Shown here piece after piece: positions 1-10,986 of a DNA stretch of 52,500 nt (within the stretch, counting starts at the first letter, position 1; every line of letters starts with the position of its first letter). The position numbers and the translations under genes were made by a program. The notes beneath the pieces were generated by a model. It searched no databases, was not told where the DNA came from, and saw only the letters and a program-made list of their open reading frames with translations. This DNA is from Glandiceps talaboti (taxonomy: Eukaryota; Hemichordata; Enteropneusta; Spengelidae). Where the stretch lies: the NCBI RefSeq assembly GCF_964340395.1, contig NC_135565.1:6451642-6504141 (forward strand), in the 5' to 3' direction.

Positions 1-2337
1 TTTATTGAGGCTGTCCGAGACTGCTATCTACATCAACATGTGAATTCACCAACCAGGGGGAGAGGTACTGATAGGCCTTCTATCTTAGACCTTGTCTTCA
101 CAAATGAAAAGGAAATTGTAGATTGCGTTGAACATGATGCCCCCCTGGGGAAGAGTGACCATTCTATGTTGAAGATCAAAGTCATGTGTGTTAAAGGTGA
201 CAATGTACAACCAAAGATTAGATATAAATATGATAATGGAGACTACAATAAAATGAAAGAAATGTTAAGTATAGACTGGGCAGAAGTACTTAATTCCTGC
301 GGAGATGATGTGAATATACAATGGAACACATTTCTAGAAATTTATAGAGAAGCGGAAACAGTCTGCATTCCACAGAAAGTTGTGAATCCGTCCAAAAAGA
401 ACTATGCTGTACCCCTGGATAGAAAAACGTTAGCAAAGGTTAAAAAGAAGAACAGATTATGGCAAAGATTCTTGCAAACAAAAGATGGTCAAGTATATCA
501 GGACTATTGTAAAATCCGAAACCAAGTTAGAAGAATAACAAGGAAAGTACAGAAAGATTATGAAAAGTCAGTGGCGAAGGAGGTCAAGACAAACCCAAAA
601 AAGTTCTGGGGCTATGCCAGTTCTAAATCTAAATTAAGAACTGGAATACCGAACCTATCCAAAACAGGCAATGATAAAGGAGAAGATATGACCACCTGTG
701 ACAAAGAAAAAGCAGAGGTTCTTGCTGATTTCTTTTCATCAGTCTTCACAAGGGAACAACAAGGCCACTGGGATTTACCAAATACCATACATGCTAGACA
801 CATACTTGAGCTGAATATTACTCCAGAGACTACACTTAAGATTTTATCCAAGTTAAAAACCTCAAAATCACCAGGCCCTGACCTCGTACATCCCAGAATA
901 TTATATGAACTTAGAGAAGTGCTCTGTACCCCATTAACCATAATTTATAACACATCACTAAAGACAGGGACAATACCGAATGACTGGAAGTGTGCCAACG
1001 TTACGCCTATATTTAAGAAAGGTTGTAAATGGTTAGCCAGCAATTACCGACCAATCAGCCTTACAAGTGTTGTCTGTAAAATAATGGAAACCCTGATAAG
1101 GAACTCTATTGTGAAATATATGAACAGTAATAACTTGTTTAGTGATCAACAGTTTGGTTTCATCAGTGGTCGTTCGACTGTACTACAACTAATCAAAGTC
1201 CTAGACAAGTGGACAGAAATTATTGATCTTGGAGGATGTGTTGATGTTGTGTACTGTGACTTTATGAAGGCCTTTGACAAAGTGCCTCATAGGCGTTTAA
1301 TGGAGAAACTTCAATACTATGGGATCCCAAGCCTGCTGCTAAACTGGATATCTGCTTTCCTCAATAATCGGAAACAAAAAGTTATTGTAAATGGCGTTTC
1401 ATCGGAATGGCAGGAGGTGCTAAGTGGTATACCCCAAGGATCTGTCTTAGGACCCATACTTTTTGTAATATATATCAACACACTTCCAGATGTAGTACAA
1501 AGCTCAGAAATATATCTATTCGCAGACGATACCAAAGTTTTCAGGGGAATATTCAAGGAAGAAGACTGTGATTGCTTACAAACAGATATTGATAACATGT
1601 ATACTTGGACAGAGAACTCTCTTCTGAAATTTCATCCAGATAAATGTGCCAGTATGCGGATAGGAAAGACACACTTGTCAGATAGATCATATACCATGGG
1701 ACAAAATAAGGTCAAACTTAGAAATACAAAGGAAGAGAAGGATATAGGAGTAATCGTGGATGATAAGCTATCCTTTTCAAGTCACATGTCTACAAAAATA
1801 AATAAGGCAAATTCCATAATGGGTCTGATAAGGAGAACTTATGCTCATCTTGACAAAGAAAGTTTTTTATTATTGTACAAAGGTCTGGTTAGACCACATT
1901 TGGAATATGCAAATCAAGTTTGGGCACCTTACCTCAAAAAGGATATTATTGCCATCGAGAACGTACAGCGCAGAGCTACCAAGTTAATTCCAGGATTTAG
2001 AGAATTGTCATACCAGGAAAGACTAAGGCATCTGAACTTACCAACTTTGGCTTACCGTCGTCTACGGGGAGATATGATTGAACTCTATAAAATTATGTCG
2101 GGGAAATATGACACTAGAGTGACTGATTTTCTCAAGACCAGACATTGTGACACTAGAGGGCATCAATATAAACTGTACAAAGTCCATACTAGGCTGGATA
2201 TTAGGAAATTTTCTTTTGTACATAGAAGTATAAACCAATGGAATAGTCTTCCCAATCATGTGGTTGATGCACCAAATGTATATAATTTTGAGAGACGTTT
2301 AGATAGACACTGGGAAGGACTTGCAAATGAAATTTAA
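1..2337 (+). CDS. LINE (CR1/Jockey-group) ORF2, 5' end outside the window
   Basis: Frame 1 is open from the first base to a TAA at 2335-2337, so the ORF enters from outside and about 778 residues are visible. The first 60 or so residues match the end of an apurinic-type endonuclease domain (SILDLVFT, then PLGKSDH). A reverse transcriptase domain follows, with SNYRPISLTS, the catalytic FADD box at 1519-1530 (residue 507), and the GIPQGSVLGPILF segment before it. The C-terminal part has the RPHLEYANQVWAP and WNSLPNHVV blocks usual in CR1-like LINEs. Its function would be target-primed reverse transcription. No frameshift or stop is seen, so this copy may be young. The clade is judged from motifs only. 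Confidence 0.93.
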   Translation, partial: FIEAVRDCYLHQHVNSPTRGRGTDRPSILDLVFTNEKEIVDCVEHDAPLGKSDHSMLKIKVMCVKGDNVQPKIRYKYDNGDYNKMKEMLSIDWAEVLNSCGDDVNIQWNTFLEIYREAETVCIPQKVVNPSKKNYAVPLDRKTLAKVKKKNRLWQRFLQTKDGQVYQDYCKIRNQVRRITRKVQKDYEKSVAKEVKTNPKKFWGYASSKSKLRTGIPNLSKTGNDKGEDMTTCDKEKAEVLADFFSSVFTREQQGHWDLPNTIHARHILELNITPETTLKILSKLKTSKSPGPDLVHPRILYELREVLCTPLTIIYNTSLKTGTIPNDWKCANVTPIFKKGCKWLASNYRPISLTSVVCKIMETLIRNSIVKYMNSNNLFSDQQFGFISGRSTVLQLIKVLDKWTEIIDLGGCVDVVYCDFMKAFDKVPHRRLMEKLQYYGIPSLLLNWISAFLNNRKQKVIVNGVSSEWQEVLSGIPQGSVLGPILFVIYINTLPDVVQSSEIYLFADDTKVFRGIFKEEDCDCLQTDIDNMYTWTENSLLKFHPDKCASMRIGKTHLSDRSYTMGQNKVKLRNTKEEKDIGVIVDDKLSFSSHMSTKINKANSIMGLIRRTYAHLDKESFLLLYKGLVRPHLEYANQVWAPYLKKDIIAIENVQRRATKLIPGFRELSYQERLRHLNLPTLAYRRLRGDMIELYKIMSGKYDTRVTDFLKTRHCDTRGHQYKLYKVHTRLDIRKFSFVHRSINQWNSLPNHVVDAPNVYNFERRLDRHWEGLANEI

Positions 2338-2483
2338 ATCTGAAGACTATGCTAGCATACGCACTGACAAGACTTTAATTTAACATGATCTGATATCAGA
2401 GGCCTAAATAAGGCCTATAATCAGAATTGTACCTGTATACCTGTATAACGTGTACATGTATCGTGAGCCCTTCAGTGGTTGGT
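2338..2483 (+). repeat. LINE 3' UTR
   Basis: This short stretch follows the LINE stop codon and leads into a 52-bp tandem array. It has no ORF and contains palindromic AGGCCTAAATAAGGCCT-like sequence near 2400. I read it as the 3' UTR of the element, but the true end of the LINE is not marked by a clear tail. Confidence 0.45.
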
Positions 2484-2755
2484 TTTGTATTTTTGTATTT
2501 CACCAACTCAGACTGACTACAGACATTTTGTTGGTATCTGAGTATTGTATTTCATCATCTCAGACTGACTACAATTTTGTACAAACATTTTGTTGGTATC
2601 TGAGTATTGTATTTCATCATCTCAGACTGACTACAAACATTTTGTTGGTATCTGAGTATTGTATTTCATCATCTCAGACTGACTACATACATTTTGTTGG
2701 TATCTGAGTATTGTATTTCATCATCTCAGACTGACTACAAACATTTTGCACTTTT
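2484..2755 (+). repeat. 52-bp minisatellite, about 5 copies
   Basis: The motif GACTGACTACA recurs at 2511, 2563, 2625, 2677 and 2729, a 52-bp period with one 10-bp insertion. Each unit also carries TTTTGTTGGTATCTGAG. The open frame across it is a by-product of repetition. The array sits just behind the LINE and may be its tandem 3' tail. Confidence 0.9.
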
Positions 2756-2896
2756 TATTCATTAACCCAGACCATCTTCAAATACTGGCTTGCATAATCC
2801 TCTTTCTACTAATAAGCTATATAAGATACTGTAATAGTAATGAATACATGACTGATAATGAATGGTCATGCAGATACAGAACTAATTAATTGTCTT

Positions 2897-3321
2897 TTAA
2901 ACTGGTCACATGGGTATTTATTTTCATTTATAAAACAACTTTACTGTGTTTTCCTACTTAAAAAAACATGTGAAACAACATTTACTAAATCCTTGTTCGT
3001 AACTCAAAAATTTGCAAAACGTTAAAAAACGTTAGAAACATTTGCTATTGTATTACATGTACGTACAATAACAAATAATTTAAAACATTTTTGATGTTTT
3101 GCAATTTCTTGAGATTCTGTACGTACAATAACAAACTTTTTGCACACTTTTTACATCTTTTTGTAGTTCATTGGGTTACAAACACAGATTTGGTTGATGT
3201 TGTTTCACATTTTTTTTTTTCCAGTAGGAAAACACGATAGAGTTGTCTTTAGACTTTAGACTTAAAAATCTAAAATGAATATCCATTTGCCATCCATATC
3301 ATACATGTATGGCCACTTTAA
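2897..3321. mobile_element. MITE family A (TTAA type), copy 1
   Basis: The element body is 2901-3317, flanked by TTAA at 2897-2900 and 3318-3321. The right end reads ATGGCCACTTTAA and the left end is its diverged inverse. The interior is self-complementary, with repeated GTACGTACAATAACAAA and GTGAAACAACAT/ATGTTGTTTCAC arms. It has no coding capacity. Compare copies at 32517, 36378 and 43780. TTAA target sites are characteristic of piggyBac-type transposition. Confidence 0.8.
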
Positions 3322-4060
3322 TCTGACATAAAAACAAAAGGATGAACATCTACATGTCAAGTTTTACCTGGCTCAGAGTCAGGCGAGGTAAATCCCCTGC
3401 CTGCAAGAGGCAGAATTACACAGCTGGACTAAATTTATATGCATTGAATCTACAGTAACTACAAAATAGTTGGTCCATATTGATGACACAATTCTCAATC
3501 CTCATTCATGGTTTACATCAGGTCTAAAACAGGTACTAGTATACACATTTGAGAAATCCAATCTGAACTTGCCCAAAATACCATTTATCCGTTTTACAGA
3601 TTCAGTTGGTGATTCAGCGATACAAGTACAACTGATAATTGCTAAGATGAATATTGGATCCCATTCGTATCATGGTATTTTGTACTTGAGTCTGTGTAGA
3701 CATACATCACCCAATATTGTTCTGATCATTCAACAGTAAATGTGAACTTTGAACCCTGGGAACCCTCCTTATCTTTCTACAGACTTTAAATAATCAAACA
3801 ATTGACAATCAAACAGACAGACAAAAACAAACAAACAATAGTTGACTTTTGTGAACTTTTTGTGACCCTTGATATGTACAATTTATGTTAGATTTCATTT
3901 ATGAATGAATTGAATTTGAACTACATGTATACATAATAGTTTTAATACAAGGATGCTGTCACAATAATTGTAGTGTTTGTTGTGATTTTGAGAGTTTTTT
4001 CTTCTGGTTTTGTGCTTTTTTTCGTTCCAATGTTTAACTAGAAGAAAATGCTACAATTCA
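3322..4060. other. Region without a recognised gene
   Basis: The ORF at 3470-3739 has no recognisable domain and no splice context. Near 3967-4061 there is a small hairpin element (AATTGTAGTGTTTGTTGTG paired with CTACAATTCA) that recurs at 12726-12783. No other feature is supported. Confidence 0.5.
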
Positions 4061-4076
4061 TCCTGGGCAAACTCAA

Positions 4077-4858
4077 ATAGCTTAGCCTACATGTACATGT
4101 ACCTGTAGACTTGAGAACAGCTATCACGACACTATTCAGCTATCCTAACTGACAGTTTGAATTGTTGAACTTGCCAGCTGTTTTTAGTCTACAGTGAGAA
4201 TCACACATTGTCATACATGTACATGTACACATAACCTGTGCAAAGCATTAGCATAAATTGGAATAGAATGGATGTACATGGGTCAGCTTACATAATTGTC
4301 ATGTGCATTTAGCATGTTTGGTAGCCGACATGTACTCAGCTAGTATGAAGTCATGTCCCGCCATACATGTACATGTACACATAACATGATGTGCAACATA
4401 TCAGCATAAATTTGAATAGAATATGATGTACATGGGCTGACGAGTCACACATTTACATATACTGATTGCAAGCTTTAAATGTCTAATTATGTATTCAACC
4501 AATCAGAGTCTATGGTAGAATGCCATTTGAAAACCTGCTGGTAACAGGAATCATAGCAAACTTGGAATTACAGCTAAAATTTAAAAAAATCAAAATGTCA
4601 GTTAGGATAGCGGAATAGTGTAGTACATACATGTATTACGATAGTCGTTCAAGTCCACAGGTACATGTAGGCTATACAATGTATTTAGGATAGTGGGATA
4701 GTGTAGTAGTGATAGTCCTTCAAGTCTACAGGTAGGCTATAGTTAGGATAGCGGAATAGTGTAGTAGTGATAGTCCTTCAAGTCTACAGGTAGGCTATAG
4801 TTAGGATAGTGGAATAGTGTAGTAGCGATAGTCCTTCAAGTCTACAGGTATACAGTAC
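4077..4858. mobile_element. Foldback element with a tandemly repeated arm
   Basis: The left arm (about 4077-4160) carries CCTGTAGACTTGA, then ACTATTCAGCTATCCTAACTGACA in pieces. Its inverse appears at 4597-4690 (GTCAGTTAGGATAGCGGAATAGTG, read in parts) and is then repeated about three more times to 4858, each copy with GATAGTCCTTCAAGTCTACAGG. ACATGTACATGTAC runs sit between the arms. It looks like a non-autonomous foldback transposon whose right inverted repeat expanded in tandem. Confidence 0.65.
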
Positions 4859-5035
4859 TAGATCCCCAATTATACAGCTGGGTTGACTGAGGCACAATCA
4901 TGGTTCAACTCTTGCTAAGGGACTTTTAGTTTAAGCCATTCAGAAACAAACAGCAGTGGCGGGGCTTGAACATGCAACCTGTAGATTCTAAACCGGCCAC
5001 ACTAACCATTCGCCCATCATGACTCCATGACTTAT
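4859..5035 (-). repeat. tRNA-derived SINE fragment
   Basis: The minus strand reads from a tRNA-like head (GGTTAGTGTGGCCGG, then GGTTGCATGTTCAAGCCCC as a degenerate B box) into the block TGCCTCAGTCAACCC, as in the fuller copies at 14430 and 24520. The 3' half is missing. Confidence 0.75.
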
Positions 5036-5264
5036 CACTTCCAATGCCTACTACATACAAACACCTGACTTTCTTTGCACTAGGTCAACGACCTAAATCA
5101 AAATTTTTGAATATTGAAAACAAACAGAGTTCATCTGTATCGACATTAATAATACTTTTGAACAACATTCACTGAGTACGAACACAGAGCTCTGGCAACG
5201 GAATCTGAAAGTGTCTGATTTATTTTCTGTGGTAACCAAAAAATTACACCATCTTGTTATTTTG

Positions 5265-6235
5265 ATGATAAGGCCTAAAAAAAAATAATTTTTGTTTGGT
5301 TCCCGTTACCCAACCTCCACCTAGCTTTTCACTGCTGACCCTAAACTTTTTTTTTTACATATTCGACAAAAAAATAACAAAATCATAAAAATTGTGAAGT
5401 TTCACGAGAAATAATGGATGTAGAAACTGTCATCAACTTAGAAAGACACTCTAAAACTATTCTTCCAATCTGTAATGGCTGTACATCTGATACGATTAAA
5501 TAAACAACACAGAGACCATTCGGAAAACAATGAAAAACATGAACTGGACACTCAAACAGAAAAAAAATATCTAATAAAAATGAAATAAAAAATCTACCTA
5601 CCCCCACCTATTCTAAAATCGAGTGTAACCAGAACCACACTATTTTTTTTATTAGGCTTAATCATATCAAGAACACCTCAGAAAATTTTTTATTGTCTTT
5701 TTAATTTGATTTGTATGTTGATCCACTATTTCTCGCAAGACTTCACATTTTTCACGATTTTTAATTTTTTCTTGAATGCATAAAAAAAGTTTAGGGTTGG
5801 CAGTAAAAACTAGGTGGGGACAGGTAACCAGAACCAAAATTTTTAGATTTTTTTGGGGGGGCCTTAGGCCTAATAAAAAAAAATGGGTGGTTTTGAGTAC
5901 CGTAAATTTTAGAATAGGTGGGGTAGGTAGATTTTTTATTTTATTTTATTATTATTTTTTTCATGTGTGAGTGTCTAGTTCAGTTCCATTGTTTTCCAAA
6001 TGGTCTCTGTGTTATTGGTTTCTTCCCATCAGATGTACAGCCATTATAGATAGGAAGAACAGGTGTTTTTATTTTTTTTATTTTATTTTTTTTTGGTCTT
6101 TTTACATTGATGTCAGTTTCCGCGTCAACTATTTCTGGCAAGACTTCACATTTTTCGCAATTTTATTATTTTTTTCTCGAACATTGAAGCAGTGAAAAAC
6201 TAGGTGGGGGTTGGATAATCAGAACCAAACCATTT
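5265..6235. repeat. Two head-to-head copies of an AT-rich interspersed repeat
   Basis: A roughly 370-bp unit occurs in minus orientation (5265-5640, with more to about 5865) and plus orientation (about 5866-6235). Shared marks are GGTTCTGGTTACCC-like ends, CACCTAGTTTTT, GGTGGGGGTAGGTAGATTTTT, GATGTACAGCCATTA and TTAGGCCTAATAAAA. ORFs in the block are low-complexity by-products. The inverted pair could form a large hairpin. No transposase is visible. Confidence 0.75.
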
Positions 6236-6879
6236 TTTCTTCTCCCACTAATTATACAATAACACTGATAGAATCCCTCCAAATTGTTCTGTCTGGCGAG
6301 CGAAAATGCCCCTATTGTCAGTATATTGATGGGCTAAACTACTGGGCTACATTTAACGCATGACCTACTTACCTAGAAATTATATAAATAAGTTTATTAT
6401 TATGTAAATAATTTTGGCAATTTGTTGTCATAAAAGTCAACTTACGCAATTTTGAATTGTTTGGCGAGTTATACTTTTGAATTTATTACGTCGACCTACT
6501 TAAGAGCCAGCAAAAGTACATGCTGAGGGTCAGTCAAGGTGAATAGAGTCGGAGTCCGTTCTCCATTTCACCGAGGTACAGCTGTTACTTCGTGTTGTAC
6601 CGTTTACAAATATTATATTATAATAAATTCGCTCGGGAAAGAAAAATACATTGCAGATTGGTAAGGCAATATCTGATCCCCGGGAATGCAGGAAAATGGA
6701 AACAGTCTTCGATTTAAATAGAAAGACCAGTAGATATTAGAGCGAATTCTCGGTATTAACTAGGTCATAATTTGCATACGGTACATAGTACATGTACTAC
6801 TATACCTCAAGAGCTATGAACGCATGTGACTTCACAAAAGTACAGTTTACGGACTTCAAGCTTTTTTACGACAACTTAC
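6236..6879. other. Region without a recognised gene
   Basis: No coding exon or repeat family is recognised in this stretch. If the candidate minus-strand first exon at 6880-6937 is real, this would be its first intron. Confidence 0.4.
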
Positions 6880-6937
6880 CTGAGCCTTCAATTTTGTTGG
6901 GTTTTCCCTTCCCGGTTGGCATTTCAATTCTATCCAT
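6880..6937 (-). CDS. Candidate first coding exon of a leftward gene
   Basis: On the minus strand an ATG at 6937-6935 lies in good context (G at -3, G at +4) and opens MDRIEMPTGKGKPNKIEGS. It ends in a consensus donor, TCAG followed by GTAAGT, at 6880/6879, in phase 1. The upstream DNA (7050-7100) is locally CpG-rich, as an invertebrate promoter can be. An in-frame stop precedes the ATG, as expected of a 5' UTR. I found no second exon to the left, so the product is unknown and the call rests on start and donor alone. Confidence 0.3.
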
Positions 6938-7062
6938 ATCGAGATTTTGTCCAAAAAGAGTGCTTAGCACTTAAAAGCCGAATATTTTCCAACGGTCAAA
7001 GTAGCGACTTCGGGAAATTTATACGATCCACAAATGCAGCCATTGCGGTCGGTGCGCGGTGA

Positions 7063-8056
7063 TAATATGTTCGCACTGTATTTGCACGTACGTACGTACG
7101 GGTTCCGATTCTTGCCCTGACAATTCCCGTGAATCTAAGTCTTGCCACACACCGTCTTAGAAGAGTACGCCAATTATGTATTCACGATTACCTGTGTGTC
7201 TAAAACTTGTGACAGTGAATTAATTTGCAAACAGATTTCCAACTTCTTGCAATATGAGGTGTTTACTTCGCCATTTGCCGAAGTTCGCTAGTACCGGAAA
7301 TACAATGGGCTATTCTATTTCAATAGGGGTGTCAAGGGTACAATGATCGTTATCGCCACATAATTCGCCAGTATCACCCTATGGTTAATTTCCTTTTGCA
7401 ACGACAAGGTAAACAAATAGCAAATGATGACACATCGGAGACTTTGCGCAGTTTATATTTTCCGATGATAAAAGTTAAGTAAATTATAGTAACGTTATTT
7501 GTAGTTCCAACTGACGAAGTTACCTCAAGTGAACTCTTGAGAAGGTCGTTTCGTTATTGATATTGCGTGTAGAAAAACTAGACATCCACTGTTCGACAAA
7601 ATGAGAATTGTATAACAATCAAAAGTGTTTTGATCACCACCATTCGGTAATGTTATTCCCGCGCCCTCTTGTACATACACGTCTCCAGTGTGCTTAGGGA
7701 CATCGCACAATGTCCGACGCACAACTTGAGCTCAAAAAAACGGACATCGTAATTTTCGTCTATAGATCTAGGACATGTCGATAATACTCCCGATACTCCC
7801 GACAATACAACGTTCACAAAATGCCTAAAATGCCTTCTTGTAAATGAACACGATGTATCAATCTGGTAATTAGCAAATTTTTGAGAACTAGCTGAAGACT
7901 GTAAAGTTAGGACGGTCTAGATGCAAATGACGGTGATTTTGTTAGAAACCACATTGGCATCCAGGACATGAACGAGTGGAGGTGTATAAATCGTAAAAAT
8001 ACGCGTATAGGAACTGTATTGCGTCAGAGTATGATATACACTGCTACATACACTGA
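7063..8056. other. Region without a recognised gene
   Basis: It contains an ACGTACGTACGTACG run at about 7087 and several CpG-containing stretches, but no exon with both a coding signal and splice sites. The ORF at 7525-7722 (minus) has no recognisable domain. Confidence 0.4.

Positions 8057-8057
<1 letters not shown>

Positions 8058-8125
<68 letters not shown>
8058..8125. repeat. (AT)n microsatellite
   Basis: Uninterrupted AT dinucleotides for about 68 bp. The Ile-Tyr ORF across it is spurious. Confidence 0.97.
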
Positions 8126-8126
<1 letters not shown>

Positions 8127-8225
8127 CTCGGTGAGTATCAATCTGCTAAGACAGTGCTCTATACACACACTACTGAAAAGAGGAGTAAAAACATATACAT
8201 GAACAAACAACAACGTGTGTGTGTG

Positions 8226-9530
8226 TAAGATAAGATAAGATAAAACTTTATTGAGTCCCTTTTAGGGTAATTGGGTTATCTGCTACAAAAGATTATTAAA
8301 AACAGTAAAATGTACATACAGTGTTGTTATGAATACCATAATCTAAAACAATATGTTAAGCGATTAAAAGAAATATAAATACATTAACAATACAGACCGA
8401 TACATTAGTTTCTATTACAAGTTTTGTTAAGGAGTGTGATAGCTTGAGGTATAAATGAATCATGATAACGGGTAGTACGAGAAGCTAACTGTCTAAATCT
8501 AACTACCACTCCTATCAATTCTCCTGACATTGATTTCCTGTCTCAGTGGGTTTGTTTCGTCCCTCATTATGCGCAGCACTTTGTCTGCCATTCGCTCGTG
8601 TAAGACTTGATCCGCCTTAAGTTGTTTCTTTCCAATGACATTTCCTGCTTTACTGATCAATTTATCCAACCTCTTCTTATTTTGTTGTGTAATATTTCCA
8701 CCCCAGCAAACAATACAGTAACTTATAACACTATTTATGACAGCTCCATAAAACAATGAAAGTATATCCTGATTAACATTAAAAGACCGCAACTTTCTTA
8801 AACAGTACAACCTAGAGTTAAGCTTCTTGGAAAGAATATCAATATGGTGTTGCCAATTTAGTTTACAGTCTAAGCCAAGCCCCAAGTACTGATAATTGTC
8901 AACTCTGGCTACCTCAACACCCTTAATCGAGACTAAGCTTGGATCCGACCCCGCCTTTTACGAAAATCAATTACCATTTCCTTAGTCTTAGCAACATTTA
9001 ATATTAGGTGGTTTTGGTCACAATATTCAATAAAGCGATCAATTTGATGAAGATAGTCGGTGTCATCATTATCATCACCTAGTAACCCAATCATGGCAGA
9101 GTCATCGGCAAATTTGATTAGAGGGCATGTTTGCACTGAAGATCTATGATCGGCTGTGTATAATGTGAACAGAAAAGGTGCCAATACTGTACCCTGTGGG
9201 GCTCCTGTACTTGAATTAATATCATTTGATGTCAGTGAATGAAATCTAACATATTGGGCCCTATTCGTGATATAATCGATAACCCATGTAATCATAGAAG
9301 CTGGTATATTCATTCGCATTAATTTCCTACCCAACAGACGTGGTTAGTGAATGCGCTTGAAAAATCAAAAAACATTATACGGACTGAGTTACCTGCCTTA
9401 TCTAAATGTGAATAGATCTTATGTAATGCAAATAGGATAGCATCATCAGTACTTCTGTTTTGTCTGTATGCAAACTGTAGAGGATCTGTGAAATTTGACA
9501 CCAAGGAATTCGGTTGTTTAAGGACAATGC
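8226..9530 (-). pseudogene. LINE reverse transcriptase relic, frameshifted and 5'-truncated
   Basis: Read on the minus strand, the first conserved piece (about 9520-9350) has DPLQFAYRQNRSTDDAI and FFDFSSAF. After a frame change come APQGTVLAPFLFTLY, the catalytic FADDSA box and LILNVAKTKEMVIDFRK (9334-8933). A further frame change leads to LGLDCKLNWQHHID and LRKLRSFNVNQ (8885-8499). The 3' end lies at 8226-8250, where short GATAA repeats follow an AAAGTTTTATC end. The pieces match the CR1/L2/Rex1 group. At least two frame breaks make it non-functional. The 5' side ends at a GTAT microsatellite. Confidence 0.9.
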
Positions 9531-9570
9531 GTATGTATGTATGTATGTATGTATGTATGTATGTATGTAT
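9531..9570. repeat. (GTAT)n microsatellite
   Basis: Ten GTAT units in a row, at the truncated 5' side of the minus-strand LINE relic. Confidence 0.95.
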
Positions 9571-9763
9571 AAACACGACGATGACAGTCCGAATTTTGCA
9601 GGATATGTCATCGACATAAAATATCGACAACATTGCAAAGCAGTCCAACGTTAATTGCCCAAAGTCAGTTCAGGTCCATCTTTATGAAATGCGCACATCT
9701 CCTTGATTAAAGGAAAGGATAAATACATCTACGAAATGGCAGTTGACGAGGAAGTGTCAATAA

Positions 9764-10522
9764 CTTTCGATTCACCAGATAAATTCTATACAACAGCTGC
9801 TGCAGCAATATGAATCCGGGGTTAAAGCGAAATCTTCACAGGGAAGAGTAATACGAGAGGCAGCGAAAATAAACCATGGTGTATCTTCCACTTACCTCAA
9901 CAATCACAAGATTGGCGATAATCAGGCTGAGATCATTTGTCACGAGAGGTCGTTTGCAGCTCTTACAGTGCGGAAGTCTCATGACCCTATACTAAAGCAA
10001 TGCCAAGTAAAATATGCAATCATGCATCCCACTGAAACAGTATCTCACATTTTCAATGGATGTACAAAATTCCAGAAACTATACCAACAAAGACACAATA
10101 GATTAGTCGATTCAATCTTCGATAAAATCGCGAATGGTAATCCTGGTAAGGAAACACTTGTTTTAAAACCTGAAATGTTTGATGCCCATATGAGAACCTT
10201 CGAACATCAGCATAAACTACTAGACATTACTAATACTATCATCGATAAACAGAACAAACATGTGTGTCCTTACCCTTTGATGCACATATTTCATTGTGTT
10301 TTCAGAAGAAGTTTGACAAATATTTCCATTCTCACTAGAAATAAACACCACAGACTTTCGTTCAGAAATAATAGTTATTATCATAGGAAGTCTCGGAGAT
10401 GTACATCATAAGGTCACAAGTGGTTCGATCAAAGCCGGGATAAAGTTCCAAATCCACCACCAAATATTGCAGTGCATAAGCTCGATAATTGGTTCGTACA
10501 AAATTTGGAGAATGAGATGTAG
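9764..10522 (+). pseudogene. Retroelement C-terminal relic with one in-frame stop
   Basis: Frame 2 is open from 9764 to a TAA at 10409-10411. It then continues in the same frame to a TAG at 10520-10522 with coherent sequence (GHKWFDQSRDKVPNPPP). About 252 residues are present around a single nonsense codon. The segment HPTETVSHIFNGC followed by LYQQRHNRLVDSI resembles the C-terminal Cys/His knuckle region of non-LTR retrotransposons, with part of the usual CxxC pair missing. No reverse transcriptase core lies upstream. It could instead be part of an unrecognised gene. Confidence 0.45.
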
Positions 10523-10700
10523 ATACCATATCAACTCGATATCACGTGGACGTTTGTCATAGGTGACCAAGAGAAAGTCGTTCACTAGTCACTGTGATTT
10601 CCTGCAAGGTATTGTATGTTTATTCTATTGAAGAATTATACGGTAAATACTTTACGTACCTGTACACGTTTTTATCTTGTAAGTTGGAAATAACAGAATT

Positions 10701-10702
<2 letters not shown>

Positions 10703-10779
<77 letters not shown>

Positions 10780-10807
10780 TGTATGTATGTATGTATGTAT
10801 GTATGTA

Positions 10808-10846
<39 letters not shown>

Positions 10847-10986
10847 TGTGTGCGCGTGCGTGCGTGCGTGCGTGTAAGTGTACGTGCGTGCGTGTGTGTG
10901 TTTGTGTTTGTGTCTGTGTCTGTGTCTGTGTCTGTGTCTGTGTCTGTGTCTGTGTCTGTGTCTGTGTCTGTGTCTGTGTCTGTGTT
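10703..10986. repeat. Compound microsatellite
   Basis: Successive blocks are (AT)n at 10703-10751, (GTAT)n to about 10813, (GT)n with GCGT and GTGC variants to about 10909, and (GTGTCT)n to 10986. Long ORFs in both strands here are artefacts of repetition. Confidence 0.97.

Noticed and set aside
7917-8213. 98-residue minus-strand ORF
   Set aside because: Its core is an AT microsatellite read as Ile-Tyr; no domain or splice context.
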